Source: Stenogyne calaminthoides (taxonomy: Eukaryota > Streptophyta > Magnoliopsida > Lamiales > Lamiaceae). From it: a DNA stretch of 64,000 bases. The DNA lies in assembly GCA_037126765.1 (NCBI GenBank), contig JBBCBC010000026.1, forward strand, positions 5,920,037 to 5,984,036, in the 5' to 3' direction. Each line of letters starts with the position of its first letter. Within the stretch, counting starts at the first letter, position 1. The notes below the pieces were generated by a model. It was given only the letters and a program-made list of their open reading frames with translations. It did not search any database and was not told the DNA's origin. The translations under genes were made by a program, and so were the position numbers. Positions 51,549 to 63,609 of this stretch are shown in pieces.

Positions 51549-52600
51549 CTCTGCATTATTTGTTTATAAATCTCATCTCATTCACCTTGACATGTGAATA
51601 AAACTTTTATCTAAATGATTGATTCTCAGTCATAAATAAATAAAGTTTTATCTATATATATTTTTTTAAGCAATAAAAATTTAACTATTAAATGTACCTT
51701 GTATGGTTAGTTTGATCAGTCCATCGACTGTAGGCAAGTACGTTGGTCCTAATAATGATACAATATATTTTCCCTATATATCTCTATGCATGTGATTATT
51801 ATATTCCCTGGTAAGTAGATACTCAATTTAAAGGAAAATTTGAATTACAAAGATCAAGTATAGTTGACATTGCATTACTTTGATCGTACACATTATTTCA
51901 CAAGTTTTAAGTTAATAAATTAAAGGGTTTCAAAGCTAAAACGAGAATAAAATAAGGTTTACACACTTTTTTTAACAAGCTCGACTTGATAGTAGTTCAA
52001 CTAACCAAATTTCATTTAAACAATGGTTTGAATTGTTATCTTACTCAAGCTTGTACACTCTCTGCTTTACTTAGGGCACAAATTCTTTTTGTTAAAAATA
52101 TGTACACATAACCTTTAAACTTTTTATCCTCACTCAATTAGTTTGGGAAAACAAGAAATATTTTTTATTTTATAAGAGCTTCCGGTTCCGGTGGCCCATT
52201 GACACATTAATTTTTATCGATAAAAAAAGAAAATTACTCATTTTGATTAAAAAAAAAATTTACCACCTCCATAAGAAAAGAAATTCTATTAACTTTGTAG
52301 TGAAACAATTTATATGCCCTTGTTACAATTTTCTTTTACCTACATGACCCACATCTAATTAGTTTTTCGGTTAATCCACTATGTACTTTACTTTTGAACT
52401 TTACTTTTGAAATATATTTGTTCCAAAAGCGAGAAATGAGTAATTTTCTTTATTTTATCGAAGAGTGTGGATAATTTTCTCTTTTGTTATGAAAATGAGT
52501 ATTTTTAACATTCTTCAATTTTTATTTATTATTTTTTATATTTGAGTACATGTGAGATTTAAAGAGGATCAATGATCATTTAGGAAAAAAAATACACTAT
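51549..52600. other. AT-rich non-coding DNA, duplicate of 3732-4758
   Basis: No gene; small indels relative to the left copy. Confidence 0.6.
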
Positions 52601-52608
52601 ATTTAAAA

Positions 52609-53966
52609 TTAGAGTAGTCGAGACAAAGCAAGATTCAAGGCAGGCGCAAAAAATCCACAAAACCCCGCCTTTTTGGCGGGTTGAGGCGGGGGCGGGGTTA
52701 AGGCGGGCTGCAAAACCCCAACCCAACATCCCAACTCCCAACTAGGGGTGAAAAATATATCAAAAATACCGGTATATCTTAAGATACCGCATCTTAAAAA
52801 TATACTTAATTTACGAAATTTTTTGGTATCTTAGGACTTTTCGATGCATATGGTATCGTGTCGAATTTTTTTGATGCGATAGCAGTATAAATTTTCAAAA
52901 GTCATGGTATACCGGTATACGAATATATATTATTACACACAAATAAATATTTTTTCGGTATACCGGTATATCTTAATACATTGGTTATATACCATACCAT
53001 ATTTAGAAAAAAAAATATAATACATTATATTTTTTTAATTTAATTAATGTTGAATGGTGAAATGAGATACCGTTTTTGTGTGTAAATTTATCCGTTTATT
53101 TTGAATAGTCTATGTGAGTTTCCTGATTCAAGCGGAAAATTAAACATCGTAGAAATTTTTTGAGTGTTCCCAATAGTTAAAAAAAAAAACCAGTCTTTTA
53201 ACGGAGATATATATTGTTAAGAGATTATTATTCATAAAATATAGGTTTTTAAATAAATAATCAAGGTATGAACGGTATACCGTTAATTAAAGATATATGT
53301 ACCAAAAATTTTGATGCGATGCGGTATATCTAAAATTTTGATGCGATATACGGTATGTGATTTTAGCATACCGAAATTTTCGGTACAGTACGGTATGTAT
53401 TTTCACATACCATAAATTACGATATGACCTATCCGAGATGCAGATGCAGTGCAGTATGCCACCCCTACTCCCAACCCACTAATTGGCAGGTCGAAGGTCC
53501 AGGCAGGCCAACTCCATGTTATATTTTTTTAAAAGCTCTAATACATTAAATTCATCAAAATCAAATGAAATCAAACAATTTATGTTGGTTATTATCACCA
53601 TAAAAATCAAAATAAAATATTTCTTCCAAATAAATTTAATCTTTCATTAGTCACAAATATAACTTCAAATAAATTGAAGTTCACCATTAATCAATCATAA
53701 CAATTTATAAATATAGTTTCCTACTTATTAAATTTATCATCAATAAACATAAAATTTACTGAAATATCTCGAAAAAAATAACATTATAATTACTAAAATG
53801 TATAATAAAAAAAAAAAAAAATAGGAGGAGGCCTAGCCTCCGCTTTTAAACGGGCCGGACCATCTAGGGCCACCTCGAAATGGGGTTAAGAATTTTCTTA
53901 GCCCGACCCACCTATTAAGCACGGGGGACGAGCTGGCCAACGGGTCCAACCCATTTTGACAGCTCA
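52609..53966. mobile_element. hAT-type element with nested MITE, right copy
   Basis: Same ends and TSD ATTTAAAA as 4767-6108. The nested TAGGGGTG element is at 52743-53467 with TSD CTCCCAAC. Its interior differs strongly from the left copy, while the flanks are nearly identical. Confidence 0.75.
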
Positions 53967-54723
53967 ATTTAAAATATAGAAATATAGATATTAACACAAT
54001 ATTTTTGTAAATTTAAATATAAAATTATTAATTCATTTGAATATAAATAGTTGGTGAATTTTAAAACACCTTTTTCCCTGACATGCTTATAGTTTTGCAT
54101 ATTTATGTCTATATATATCGGTTTGATTCCCCTGTTTCACTTTTTGTACTTTATTGGTGTTACACCCTTTCCTAATCTTTAACACATGAGCCCGAATATG
54201 ATGATTAGTTTGGATATTTTTTATTATTCCACGTGTCATCCATCCATATTATGAAACACAAAGTGAAACACTAATTATGGAATAGGTGATCTCATTCCCC
54301 ATATATATATAATAATAAAAATTGGCTTAAATTTAGAAATCATTGAATTTATATTATATGATTATAATGTTAATATGAACTATGAAAAATAAATAGGTAG
54401 TTATTTTCTTGTTATTTGGCAAAATAATTTATTTGGATAATTATGTTAACTAGTGCTACTGCTATAGATTGCAAACATTGCACAAAAAAAGTGAACAAAA
54501 TAATAGTTTTATTGTCAATAATGTGATAAACATGATGTTTGACGAATTTGAGTTATAAAGTCAAAGTGTTTGTGGTAGATGATGTGTAGTTTATGAATTA
54601 AAAGAACACCTGATTCATATTAGGTTCTTTATTAAATACATTTTTTTAAAGATATTGAATTAGTACTCATCAAACATTAAATTAAAGTGTGCACTCAACG
54701 TTTTTGAAATGGTGGCTAAAAAT
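53967..54723. other. AT-rich non-coding DNA, duplicate of 6109-6864
   Basis: No gene. Confidence 0.6.
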
Positions 54724-54986
54724 CAAGGTTGCAAAAATCGGTTTAGACGACGCCCGATCGACCCGCTTTAATCAAATCGACGAGAAAAATTGATGGGGGG
54801 TGTTAGGCGGCGCTTAGACGGTCAAGACGGCGCCTAGGCGACACAGGCGGCCATCGGCTAGTCGGATTCCGGTCACAAAGTCGAGCACCAACATCCATCG
54901 CCCGCCATTGCCGCCACCCACCCTCCTCGTTGCGTTGCATTGCCGCCATATATATATGTATATGTAGTGTTTGTTTAGGTCTTTGT

Positions 54987-55061
<75 letters not shown>

Positions 55062-55384
55062 ATATATATGTATTTGTATGTACCTATATCTACACTCTAT
55101 AACTATTAATGTGATATATATGGCGAGTGAACAATACATATATCTATGCAAGGAAGGTTCACATGGATTTTCAGGCGGCAAAAGTGTTGGGTGGAGCGCA
55201 GTACATCGATCCTCATTTAAAGTTGTTGAATTTAAATTTAAATTCTCGTTATCAGATGCTATAAATATTGAAAACTAAAAAAAAAAAAAAAAAAGAAAAA
55301 AGTCTAGGTGGCGCCTAGTGGCCTAGACTCTAGGTGGTTAGAAAAAAACGTTCAATTTTAGACTTTCAAACTTCTACACCCTTG
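54724..55384. mobile_element. hAT-type MITE with CAAGG ends, right copy
   Basis: Duplicate of 6865-7489, longer mainly because of the expanded TA tract at 54989-55052. Confidence 0.82.
54989..55052. repeat. (AT)n microsatellite
   Basis: About 64 bases of AT; length-variable partner of 7135-7174. Confidence 0.95.
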
Positions 55385-57013
55385 CTAAAAAAATAAAGCA
55401 TTATGGAAGATTTTCATACCAAAATTATGAATATATATTTTAAAATCTTTCAAAATATTAGATTTCTTGAAATCCATACGAATTGTTTAGATCTAAATAT
55501 TGAATGAAAAAAAATCTTATATCATTTTAATGTTAATATGAATTATGAAAAATAAATAGGTGGGGAGTTTCTTGGTATTTGACAAAATAATTTATTTGAA
55601 TAGTCATGTTGACTGATGCTACACAACTCGCAAATATTGTACGAATAACGCGAACAAGAAAGATAAATATTTAATTATCAATGTGTAATAAACATGATGT
55701 TTGACAAATTTGAGTTATAGAGTCAAAGTGTTTGTGGTAGATGGTATAAGCAACATTTCTTTGATTTTGTGAGAATACATGTTTCGAGCTCCTTGGTCAG
55801 AGTGCAAGTGATATGATAAACAACGCTTCAGAAGTTAGATCCTTATAATAAAATATAATTTTTCTTAGTTGATTTATATGTTCTTTTCTAATTAAGTACG
55901 AGTTAAATAATTACACACACAATAGGGAGATGGTATAGCAATTAACTACAAGATATTGTTGGAAAAAAAATTGATGTTCAAGATTAGCGTTTAAAAATGA
56001 GCATAAGAAAATTCTAATGACACTTTTAGTGTGATTAAAATTGGTGCTAAAGAAAATTCCATCTCTAATTTTGACAACAATATAATAAGTTCAAATTCAA
56101 AGAAGAAAAAGATGATCAAAATCAATATTGACAAAAATTAGTTGAATACATAATTATTTCTCTTACCTCCCTTCCCTATAAACCTAAACTTTTATTTGAA
56201 TTTTTCAACAACAACAAATATTTTTTTTATATTAACTTTAAATTTTATGAGGGATATAATACTTTCTCTATAAAAAATATCATCAATAAAAAAAATATCT
56301 ATTCAAAATTTTAAAAAATACTTTAATATAAATACTTATAAAAAATTAATATTAATTAATTGTGCAATCATAATTGTACATTGCACGAGTTCTAGTATAT
56401 TATTTAATAACTTCATATTATAATTCCGTTGTCAAAAAAGAAAAAAAACTTCATATTATAATTTCATCTTTTAATTATTTTAATTAGTTGGTAAAGAAAA
56501 AGAAGTTGGGGTTGAGTAGACTAGACATCTTTTTACAGATCTAACGAGGCAAATGGGCTGGACCAATCCAACACCACCATTTAACTTAGCCCGTTAAGAT
56601 GGGCCGGGCCGAACCACAGCTCTAATTAAGTGTTTTTATCTAAGGAAACAAATGGCACCACTAATTTTAAAATAAACTCCATTTCTAATTTTCCTAATTA
56701 TAATAGGGCTAAGTCTCGTATGATGCTGGTATACTATGCACTTTATAATGTATTTTAAGATATTATGTGCATCATTTTCACCATACATCACTATTATTAT
56801 TGTTTATAAGTATCAACACTTTATTTGTAAAGTGTTACTCCTGAAATTTTAGGAAGTGTATATTCGTTTATAGTTTGGGAAGTCTCTTTTCGAATTTTAA
56901 ACCCCAAATCCCCGTTTGCTTATCAGAGTTTTGATATAGGATTTTAAATCCTCTAAAATTATACTCTATAATACACCTATTTTACCTTTTTTCAAGCACA
57001 ATTTTCCATATAC
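55385..57013. other. AT-rich non-coding DNA, duplicate of 7490-9112
   Basis: No gene. It contains the second copy of the ultra-short poly-A retroposon (about 56410-56465). Confidence 0.6.
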
Positions 57014-57015
57014 TA

Positions 57016-57214
57016 CTCCCTCTGTCCTAACATTACTTGAGTACTTGCCTTATTTGGACGTCCCAACATTACTTGAACATACCCAAAATAGAAATAAATA
57101 TAATATTATTACACTCACAACACCCTTATTTTATTCCACTCAAACCCACTAAAATCCACTTTATTTGATTTGCGTGCCATTTCTAGGGTTTAAGTCCTCA
57201 TGCGACGGAGGGAG
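57016..57214. mobile_element. Stowaway MITE
   Basis: 199 bases with ends CTCCCTCTGTCC and, inverted, CTCCCTCCGTCG, and TSD TA at 57014-57015 and 57215-57216. This is the plant Stowaway (Tc1/mariner) signature. The left copy of the duplication keeps only its first five bases. Confidence 0.93.
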
Positions 57215-57504
57215 TATCAATTATCTATCGTACACTTTTAAATTATTATTATTATTTTCTATTCAACTCAATACTTTTTGATCCTAGTTTTTTTTACTTA
57301 TTATCATTACATAATTATTCAATTATTTCTATATTATCTTTTTACAATATAATATTATTTCAATTATCTACTTTTTCAAAATTTTACTTTATCAAAATTT
57401 ACAAATTAAATCCACACTTTTAAATATACAAAATATAAATACATTTTTTACTTCGTACCAAATTATTTCAAATTCTTTCTACATAAATTTTGCCGATTCT
57501 CTAA

Positions 57505-57851
57505 GGGTATGTTCGTTTCGAGCTTATAATGGACGTGGGAAATTCGGACTTTGAAGTCTTAGTATTTTAAAATCTTGATGAATAGTTAAGATATATGCTT
57601 ATTATATGATATTTTAGGCTAGGATGGTGGAAAAGACGATTGATGTGATATTATTATATTATTTTGAGTGTATTGAGAGAATAAAATGTAGATATGAGTG
57701 TATTGAGAAAATAAAATGTAGAGTAGTAGTAGGTTATGAGGTATAGTAGAATTAATAGAATTTAAAATTTTTACTTAAAGTCTCAAAACAAATGGAGTTT
57801 GAGATTGTAAAATTCAAAGTCGGCCAGGATAATCGCGAAACCAACATACCC
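57505..57851. mobile_element. Tourist-type (PIF/Harbinger) MITE
   Basis: 347 bases. The ends GGGTATGTTCGTTTCG and, inverted, GGGTATGTTGGTTTCG are flanked by TSD TAA at 57502-57504 and 57852-57854. An internal tandem of gagtgtattgaga(g/a)aataaaatgtaga lies at about 57655-57723. Confidence 0.88.
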
Positions 57852-57854
57852 TAA

Positions 57855-58704
57855 ATTACATTATGACGTATAACGATGCACATGAATCCAATCTCGTAAG
57901 TCTTTAAATAGAACCTAGGAACTTACGTATAGGGGGCACGAGGGAGGGTAGAGAGAGAGAATATAGTGAGAGAAAGCTAGTATATCATTCTTTCTGATTG
58001 AGTCATTCAAGGACTCTGGACATATGAACATGAACATGGACAAAATAGAGTATAATTTTGAATGTGAATTTTCTGGGGTTTGTTTATTAATATTCAGATA
58101 AATTTTGGAAATTTGTGGTCTACATTCAAGAAGAGGTTGGAAACCAGATTTCATTTATCATCAATTGATTTTTGAATTGAAACAAAGTTAATTCAGGATA
58201 ACTGGATGTGGACTCTGAACATAAGAACAGGGGCACCAATGTTTCATTTTTGAATGTGAATTTTGTGGGGTTTGATTATTAAAATGCAGATTAAACATGG
58301 AATTTTGTTGATGTCGGAAACCAGCGACATTAAACGAGGATGACCCGAGATGATTAAAATCTAATTCAGGATTGAATTACTTAACTAAAATTGCATCTTT
58401 TTTGGGTTTAAACATGTGAATGAATTTAAGTGACTGGTGAAGGTCTTGTTAAATTGCTATATTTTGGGTGTAAATCTTTAGACCCATAAACAGAGATTTA
58501 GACAATTATGCGTTCAGGGGAATTGTTTGAAACTGCTTTGAGAAATTTGTTTTGATGTCTGTGCTTTTACATAACTATTGAAGCCTTTAAGCATTTTTAC
58601 TTACTGCTCAGGTGTATATGCTTTTAACTTTGGTTTTTTTGGAAGCCTGCTTAACTATACACATTATGCATTTCTTCTCTTATTTTTCCTATTTTAATTT
58701 TTAG
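57855..58704. other. Region upstream of the unidentified exon-like stretch
   Basis: No open frame stands out. Two related blocks (58015-58115 and about 58205-58310) share ttttgaatgtgaattttctg and ggggtttg.ttattaa. The last 80 bases form a polypyrimidine-rich tract ending tttttag, like a plant 3' splice site. Confidence 0.45.
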
Positions 58705-59173
58705 GCAGCTGTAGCATCCATTGGAGGAGGGGGAGTTTCATTTAGTTGCTTTGCACTCGAGAAAGCCTCAAGGACAAAACCCTGTTTTCTGGGGGTTCAA
58801 TGTGGCATCGAGCCTTTCCAATTCTTGTCTTGTTATGCTAAATCTCAGGTGTCTTGGAATTGTGTTTGAAACACTTACAGTTGCAAATACGATGCGATCG
58901 TTTGAGGATAGGATCGATTCTTTACAGAGAAAAATAAATTCTGAGTCTGATCCACAGCGTGTTGCTAGCATGCTAGCAGAAGTTAAACGCTATCAGGATG
59001 ACAAAAGTATTCTGAAGCAATATGCAGAAAGTGATCAAGTGATTGAGAATGGGAAGGTGACGAGGTCCGAGTCTGAGGTTGTTCTGGCTGTGTCAGACAA
59101 TCAGCAAACAATTGTCCGTCCAATTATCCGACTACAAGATAGAAATATCATTCTTACTCTCATTAATCCACTG
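58705..59173 (+). pseudogene. Unidentified exon-like stretch
   Basis: I do not recognise it. After the acceptor-like ttttag|gcagct, one frame is open from 58705 to about 58868 (AAVASIGGGGVSFSCFALEK). Another, at 58715-59212, carries the more protein-like RSFEDRIDSLQRKINSESDP, RVASMLAEVKRYQDDKSILK and TRSESEVVLAVSDNQQTIVR. The second frame has a stop at 58712-58714, so the two need a frame change between about 58840 and 58890. A donor-like CTG|GTAAAT is at 59171-59179. It could be an exon of a host gene, a captured fragment or a decayed gene. No transposon domain is visible and codon composition differs from the surroundings. Confidence 0.4.
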
Positions 59174-59231
59174 GTAAATATAGATACTATGCTCTATTGT
59201 CACAGTTTCTGATCCTAGTTTAATTTTGACT

Positions 59232-59720
59232 GTGGTTTTCGTTGGTATGTTTGTTTCGGGCTGTAGGGGGACTTGGAAAGTCCTGATTGAGAAATTTTTA
59301 GTAAAAAGGTGTTTGATTTTTATGTATGTTTGGTTGATAAGATGTAGTCTGGTACAATTGAGAAATTGATAGTGAAATTATTATATTTTGAATAATAAAG
59401 GTATGTGTAGTTGGGAAAATGAGATGTGGAGAGAGGTATGTTTGTTTGTTTTTGTAGGGGGGTGTTGTGGAAGTCCCGATTGAAAAATCGGGTATAGTAA
59501 AAAAAAGTGAATTTGACTTTTGAGTATGTTTGGTTGTTTTGATGTGGGGTAGGATTGAGAAAAGTAGGTGAAAAGAAAGTAATTGCTAGTGAGATTATTA
59601 TATTATAAAAAAAAAAATGTAATATTGAGAAAAAAAAAATTATGAGTGAAAATGAGAAATTGTTAAGTGTAGGTAATATAGGTTAGGATCTTGAAGTTGT
59701 AGGTAATAAAGTAAATTTTT
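59232..59720. repeat. Tourist-like repeat remnants
   Basis: Two related blocks near 59245 and 59435 share gtatgtttgtttcgggctg / gtatgtttgtttgtttttgt and aagtcc.gattgagaaat. They resemble one end of the Tourist at 57505. Confidence 0.45.
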
Positions 59721-60127
59721 TTTGTTGCTTTGATGATTTTTGTTTTGCAGATTCTTAATATGTATAAATTTTGAATAAAATATATCATCAAAATCAAAAC
59801 TTTTTAACAATATATTTTCAAAGATTTAGTAAAAATGAATTAAAATATAATTTAAAAAAAAAAAATTAAACAATTAATTGTTTACCGCACCTAAATGATG
59901 CTAAAATTTATATATTCCACAATTAAGCACTATGATATAAATTTATAAAATCCAATATAGCATATTAACTGCTATGGAAAGATAGGGTGAGAAAAATATT
60001 GATTAAGGGAGTGCTAACGTCGTGTAATTGGTAAAGGAAAAAAAGAATTAGAAACACTGAAAATAAGATGAGTAAAAATTTGAGAATGAAAATGTACAAA
60101 AACACAAGGCAAAAAAGGTAAAAATGT
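59721..60127. other. AT-rich non-coding DNA
   Basis: Nothing recognised. Confidence 0.5.
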
Positions 60128-60543
60128 CACTAATACACATTTGGGCTTGGACAGCTGTGAAAAATGACCTTGGGAAGCGGTTATAACCGCTCTCTCCAAA
60201 TAACAAATTGTCCAAGCACAGACAAATGATAAAAACCGATGTCCAAGAAATCGCACTTGGACAGCGGTTTTTAACCGCATTGCAACTTTTCACTCGGAGA
60301 GCGGTTTTCAACCGCTGTCCAAGCATATACAATTGGACAGCGGTTTTTAACCGCTCTCCAACCTTTTTTTTTTTTAAAAAAAATCAATTTTTAGGCACGG
60401 ACCCACCAAGCATCTCATATATAAGCCACCAAGTCTCCCAATTAATTGAGGCAATTATTCGCTCCCATAGGGGGCCAAACACGGGACCTTGGGCGCGCTG
60501 AGATCAATTCAATTCCGGCGGGCACTAAACTTTCTTCGCGTTT

Positions 60544-61370
60544 ACTTAATGAAATTAATTCTATATGTCCTAGAGTTCGTTTTTTTTATAATTTTTTTTA
60601 AAATTCTTTATTTCAATTATCTTATTTATTAATTCAATCACACTTTTATATAATAATAATTTTTTTATATAAATTTAAATTAAATTATATTAAAATTATA
60701 TTTTTTACTTTTTTTTTAAAAAGTACACTACGTACCTTTCTTTTAAACTTGTAATACTTTTCCTTCTAAACAAGTAATATTTTTTTTTATCTTAATAAGT
60801 AATATTTTTCTTTAAACAAGTAATATTTTTCTTTAAACAAGTAATATTTTTTCTTCTAAACAAGTAATATATACTTTTCTTTAAACAAGTTATACATTTC
60901 TATCTAAACAAGCTAGTAATATTTTTCTATTTAAACAAGTAATTCTTTTCTTTAAACAAGTAATAATTTTTTTTTTATCTAAACAAGTAATACTTTTCTT
61001 TTTGCTTTATTTAATGAAATTAATTCTATATGTTCTAAAATTGTTTTTTTTTTATAATTTTTTTTAAAATTCTTTATTTCAATTATCTTATTTATTAATT
61101 CAATCACATTTTTATATAATAAATTTTTTATATAAATTTAAATTTAAATTTAAATTAAATTAAATTAAATTATATTATATTATATTATATTATATTAAAA
61201 TTATATTTTTTACTTGTACTTTTTTTTTTTTTTTAAAGTACTACCTTTCTTTTAAACTTGTAATACTTTTCCTTCTAAACAAGTAATACTTTTCTATCTA
61301 AATAAGTAATGTTTTTCTTTAAACAAGTAATATTTTTTCATCTAAACAAGTAATACTTTTCTTTAAACAA
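60544..61370. repeat. Tandem duplication and minisatellite inside the CACTA element
   Basis: A block beginning aatgaaattaattctatatg occurs at 60547 and again at 61013, a period of about 466. Each copy ends in a run of aaacaagtaatattttt units (19-20 bases, roughly a dozen in the first copy and five in the second). Confidence 0.85.
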
Positions 61371-61491
61371 ATTTCACAGGAGACCTACTCATAAATTAAG
61401 TATCTCGTGAGATTTGATTCAAATTCCATAAAATATATTCCAATATTTAGAAAATTATATAAATCAAATATTGTAGATCAATTCAAATTTC

Positions 61492-61495
<4 letters not shown>

Positions 61496-61540
<45 letters not shown>
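61496..61540. repeat. (TA)n microsatellite
   Basis: About 45 bases of TA inside the CACTA element. Confidence 0.9.
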
Positions 61541-61541
<1 letters not shown>

Positions 61542-61959
61542 GGAAAATATATCTATATATAAATGAGATATTGTAGACCAATTCAAATTGTATAAAATAT
61601 TTTCCAAACTTGACAATCATATATTTGACAAACTTGAAAAAATCACCGTGAGAATAAGGAACAAGAGAGTATATGCATTTGTGAGAAAAAATTTGGAGAA
61701 GCTATAGAAAATGGTGGAAATTTGGATTTTCACTTGGAGAGCGGTTCATAACCGCTCTCCAAAGTGAACTTGCTAAAAAAGTGGTTTTGAACCCATTTGT
61801 CTAAGTGATTTTCTTGGGCCGTGGTTACAAATCGCTGTCTATTTTTTTTTATTTTTTTAAATAAAACCGCTCTCCAAACTTAAGCTTGGAGAGCTGTTTG
61901 AAATAAGGGCTTTCCAAATGGGGCTCTTCAAGCTTAAATGTGTAGTAGTGAGTAAACCA

Positions 61960-62064
61960 TTACAACCCGGATACAAAGTCTGAAAATTTGAACTAAAAGT
62001 CGTAGCACTTTAGTTCAAATTTGAACCAAAGTCTTAAATTCTACACTTTGTATCCGGTTTGTAA
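61960..62064. repeat. Hairpin-forming inverted repeat
   Basis: Arms ttacaacccggatacaaagt and, inverted, ttacaaaccggatacaaagt, with a second matching pair aaatttgaactaaa near the centre and a loop of about 10 bases. The stem covers almost the whole 105 bases, directly right of the CACTA element. It is probably a tiny MITE. Confidence 0.75.
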
Positions 62065-62344
62065 GTTTTTTTTTAAATGACTTTGTAGTGGAATGTTTTT
62101 CTCCCATTATTATATTAGTACTAGTAAATGATTAGGAGCGAGTTTTCCTTTATAAAAAAAATTTCATTTCATAGATGTGCCCCTAATTATTTTATTCATT
62201 ATATTATTCGGTTAATAATTATTTCTTTGAAAAATATACATCACACCGCAGCGTGAATCATGGTAGCAAATTGCTACTACCCAAGTATAAAAATTGAGGG
62301 TAAATTGCAGATTTGGTCCCAAGAGATTGACAAATAAACGATGC
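62065..62344. other. Non-coding DNA
   Basis: It contains agggtaaattgca with cccaagaga at 62297-62330, inverted relative to similar words at about 11450-11490. No gene. Confidence 0.45.
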
Positions 62345-63609
62345 CTAAAAGAAAAAAGAAAACCTAGAGCCATAAGTACTCAGACCGTACCAGAGGCCGG
62401 AGCCCCACTAAAAACCTTGTCAGGGTAAAACCCCCTTGGTGCAAAACCTCTGGTCGAAGGGAAAAAGAGAAACTCCTCTAAATAGGGACTACTTCGAGAT
62501 ACGAAAGTAGTCTTTATTCATATCAGAATAAAGCTTATCACAAAGAAAATCGGGACAACCCCCGATCCAAACATTATCATAGTGTAATTTGGCAAGGAAA
62601 TCAACAATGGAATTCCCCGGCCTCCCAATGAATGTGGAAAACCGTGAGGGTAGCATTGGACCTGGACTCGGCATACTTCGGCCAGCTGGCTTTGAGCCTC
62701 CATGGGATATCCCGCCCACTGCAAGTAAGAACTTTGACAGCAAGCTCACAATCAGTCTCCACCCAAATGTTAGTCCACCCCCTGGCCCGAGCAAAAACAG
62801 CACCATGCATACCCGCAAGAATCTCCGCCTCCAAAGCAATACCGCTCCCAAGAGTGACCGAAAAAGCAACAACAAATAGCGCTCTCGAATTCCGGACAAC
62901 ACAACCCGCAAAAATGCTACTTGCCTCAGCACTACCATCCACGTTCAGCTTGTAGCACCTCGGAGGCGGCGGCCTCCAACGAACCACCGTAGTCGTCAAG
63001 GGGGGTTTCGGGACAGCGGGAACCCGAAGCCTCCCACAAATGAGTAAATCATCGATGTCATGCATAGTCCCAATTATGAAGTGCTGAATCTCACGAACAA
63101 GTACAAGAATAAGGACCATACAACCATGATGAGAGGGACGAACATCATTAAAAATAGCCATACACCGAGTCTTCCAAATGGCCCAAACCGTGGTGATGAA
63201 GGCGAGGCGCCATAGATTGTTGATCTGCTTAGTCCGGGTCACCTGCTGAGCCTGTAAAACCAAGCTAGAGAAGCCCCTATCAAAGCAAAGCTGAATACCG
63301 AAGATATCAGAGATAGAAGAGAGAAGAGAACGAGTAAACCTGCATTCCGTGAGGATGTGCTCCTGAGACTCGGGTGCACAAAGGAAAAGAGGGCATATCG
63401 TAGGGCCCGAAACAACTAAAATACGAGAAACCACATCGGAGGTAGGCAACTTATTTTAAAATGTCGCGCCAGACAGTGGTACTATGTAAGGGAGGGATGA
63501 AAGGCACCCAAAGCCAGGGATCCCAAGACTTCCGAAGAAGAGGGGAGCAAAGAAGGTCATAAGCCCGTCTCGAAGTAAGAGTACCAGTGGCAGAATCCGG
63601 CCAAATCCG
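62345..63609 (-). mobile_element. LINE 3' half, right copy
   Basis: Minus-strand LINE. 63651-63451 and 63449-62601, in adjacent frames, give the zf-RVT domain (TSRRAYDLL, WVPFIPP, CPLFLCAPESQEHILTEC) and RVT_3-type RNase H (YKLNVDGSAEA, EAEILAGMHGAVF, VETDCELAVKVL). The tail (62938-62489 frame) contains GRPGNSIVDFLAKLHYD. A one-base frameshift lies near 63450. A 3' UTR with ccaagggggttttaccctga (minus strand) runs to about 62345. An LTR interrupts the LINE at 63610. The 5' part homologous to 10818-11391 would lie beyond the window. Confidence 0.88.

Larger units (their letters stand above)
47808..57020. repeat. Segmental duplication, right copy
   Basis: Second copy of 1-9118. The homology ends after ctactccc at 57013-57020, after which this copy continues into a complete Stowaway element and the left copy jumps to sequence found here at 63516. 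The left limit cannot be set because the left copy starts at the window edge. Confidence 0.95.
60128..61950. mobile_element. Non-autonomous CACTA element
   Basis: It starts CACTAATACACATTTGGGCT and ends, inverted, CACTACTACACATTTAAGCT. The putative 3-bp TSDs (tgt and agt) match at two of three bases. Sub-terminal regions at 60150-60360 and 61725-61915 carry many copies of ggacagcggttttaaccgc-like palindromes, as expected for En/Spm transposase binding. The interior is AT-rich with a tandem duplication and no transposase. Confidence 0.85.

Noticed and set aside
54975..55181. A tyrosine/isoleucine-rich small protein
   Set aside because: It is a translation of the AT microsatellite.
60014..60501. 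Open frames across the CACTA sub-terminal repeats
   Set aside because: They are built from palindromic repeat words; no domain, and they cross the element boundary.
62589..62955. Plus-strand open frames of about 100 codons
   Set aside because: They lie antisense to the LINE RNase H region, which has clear family motifs.
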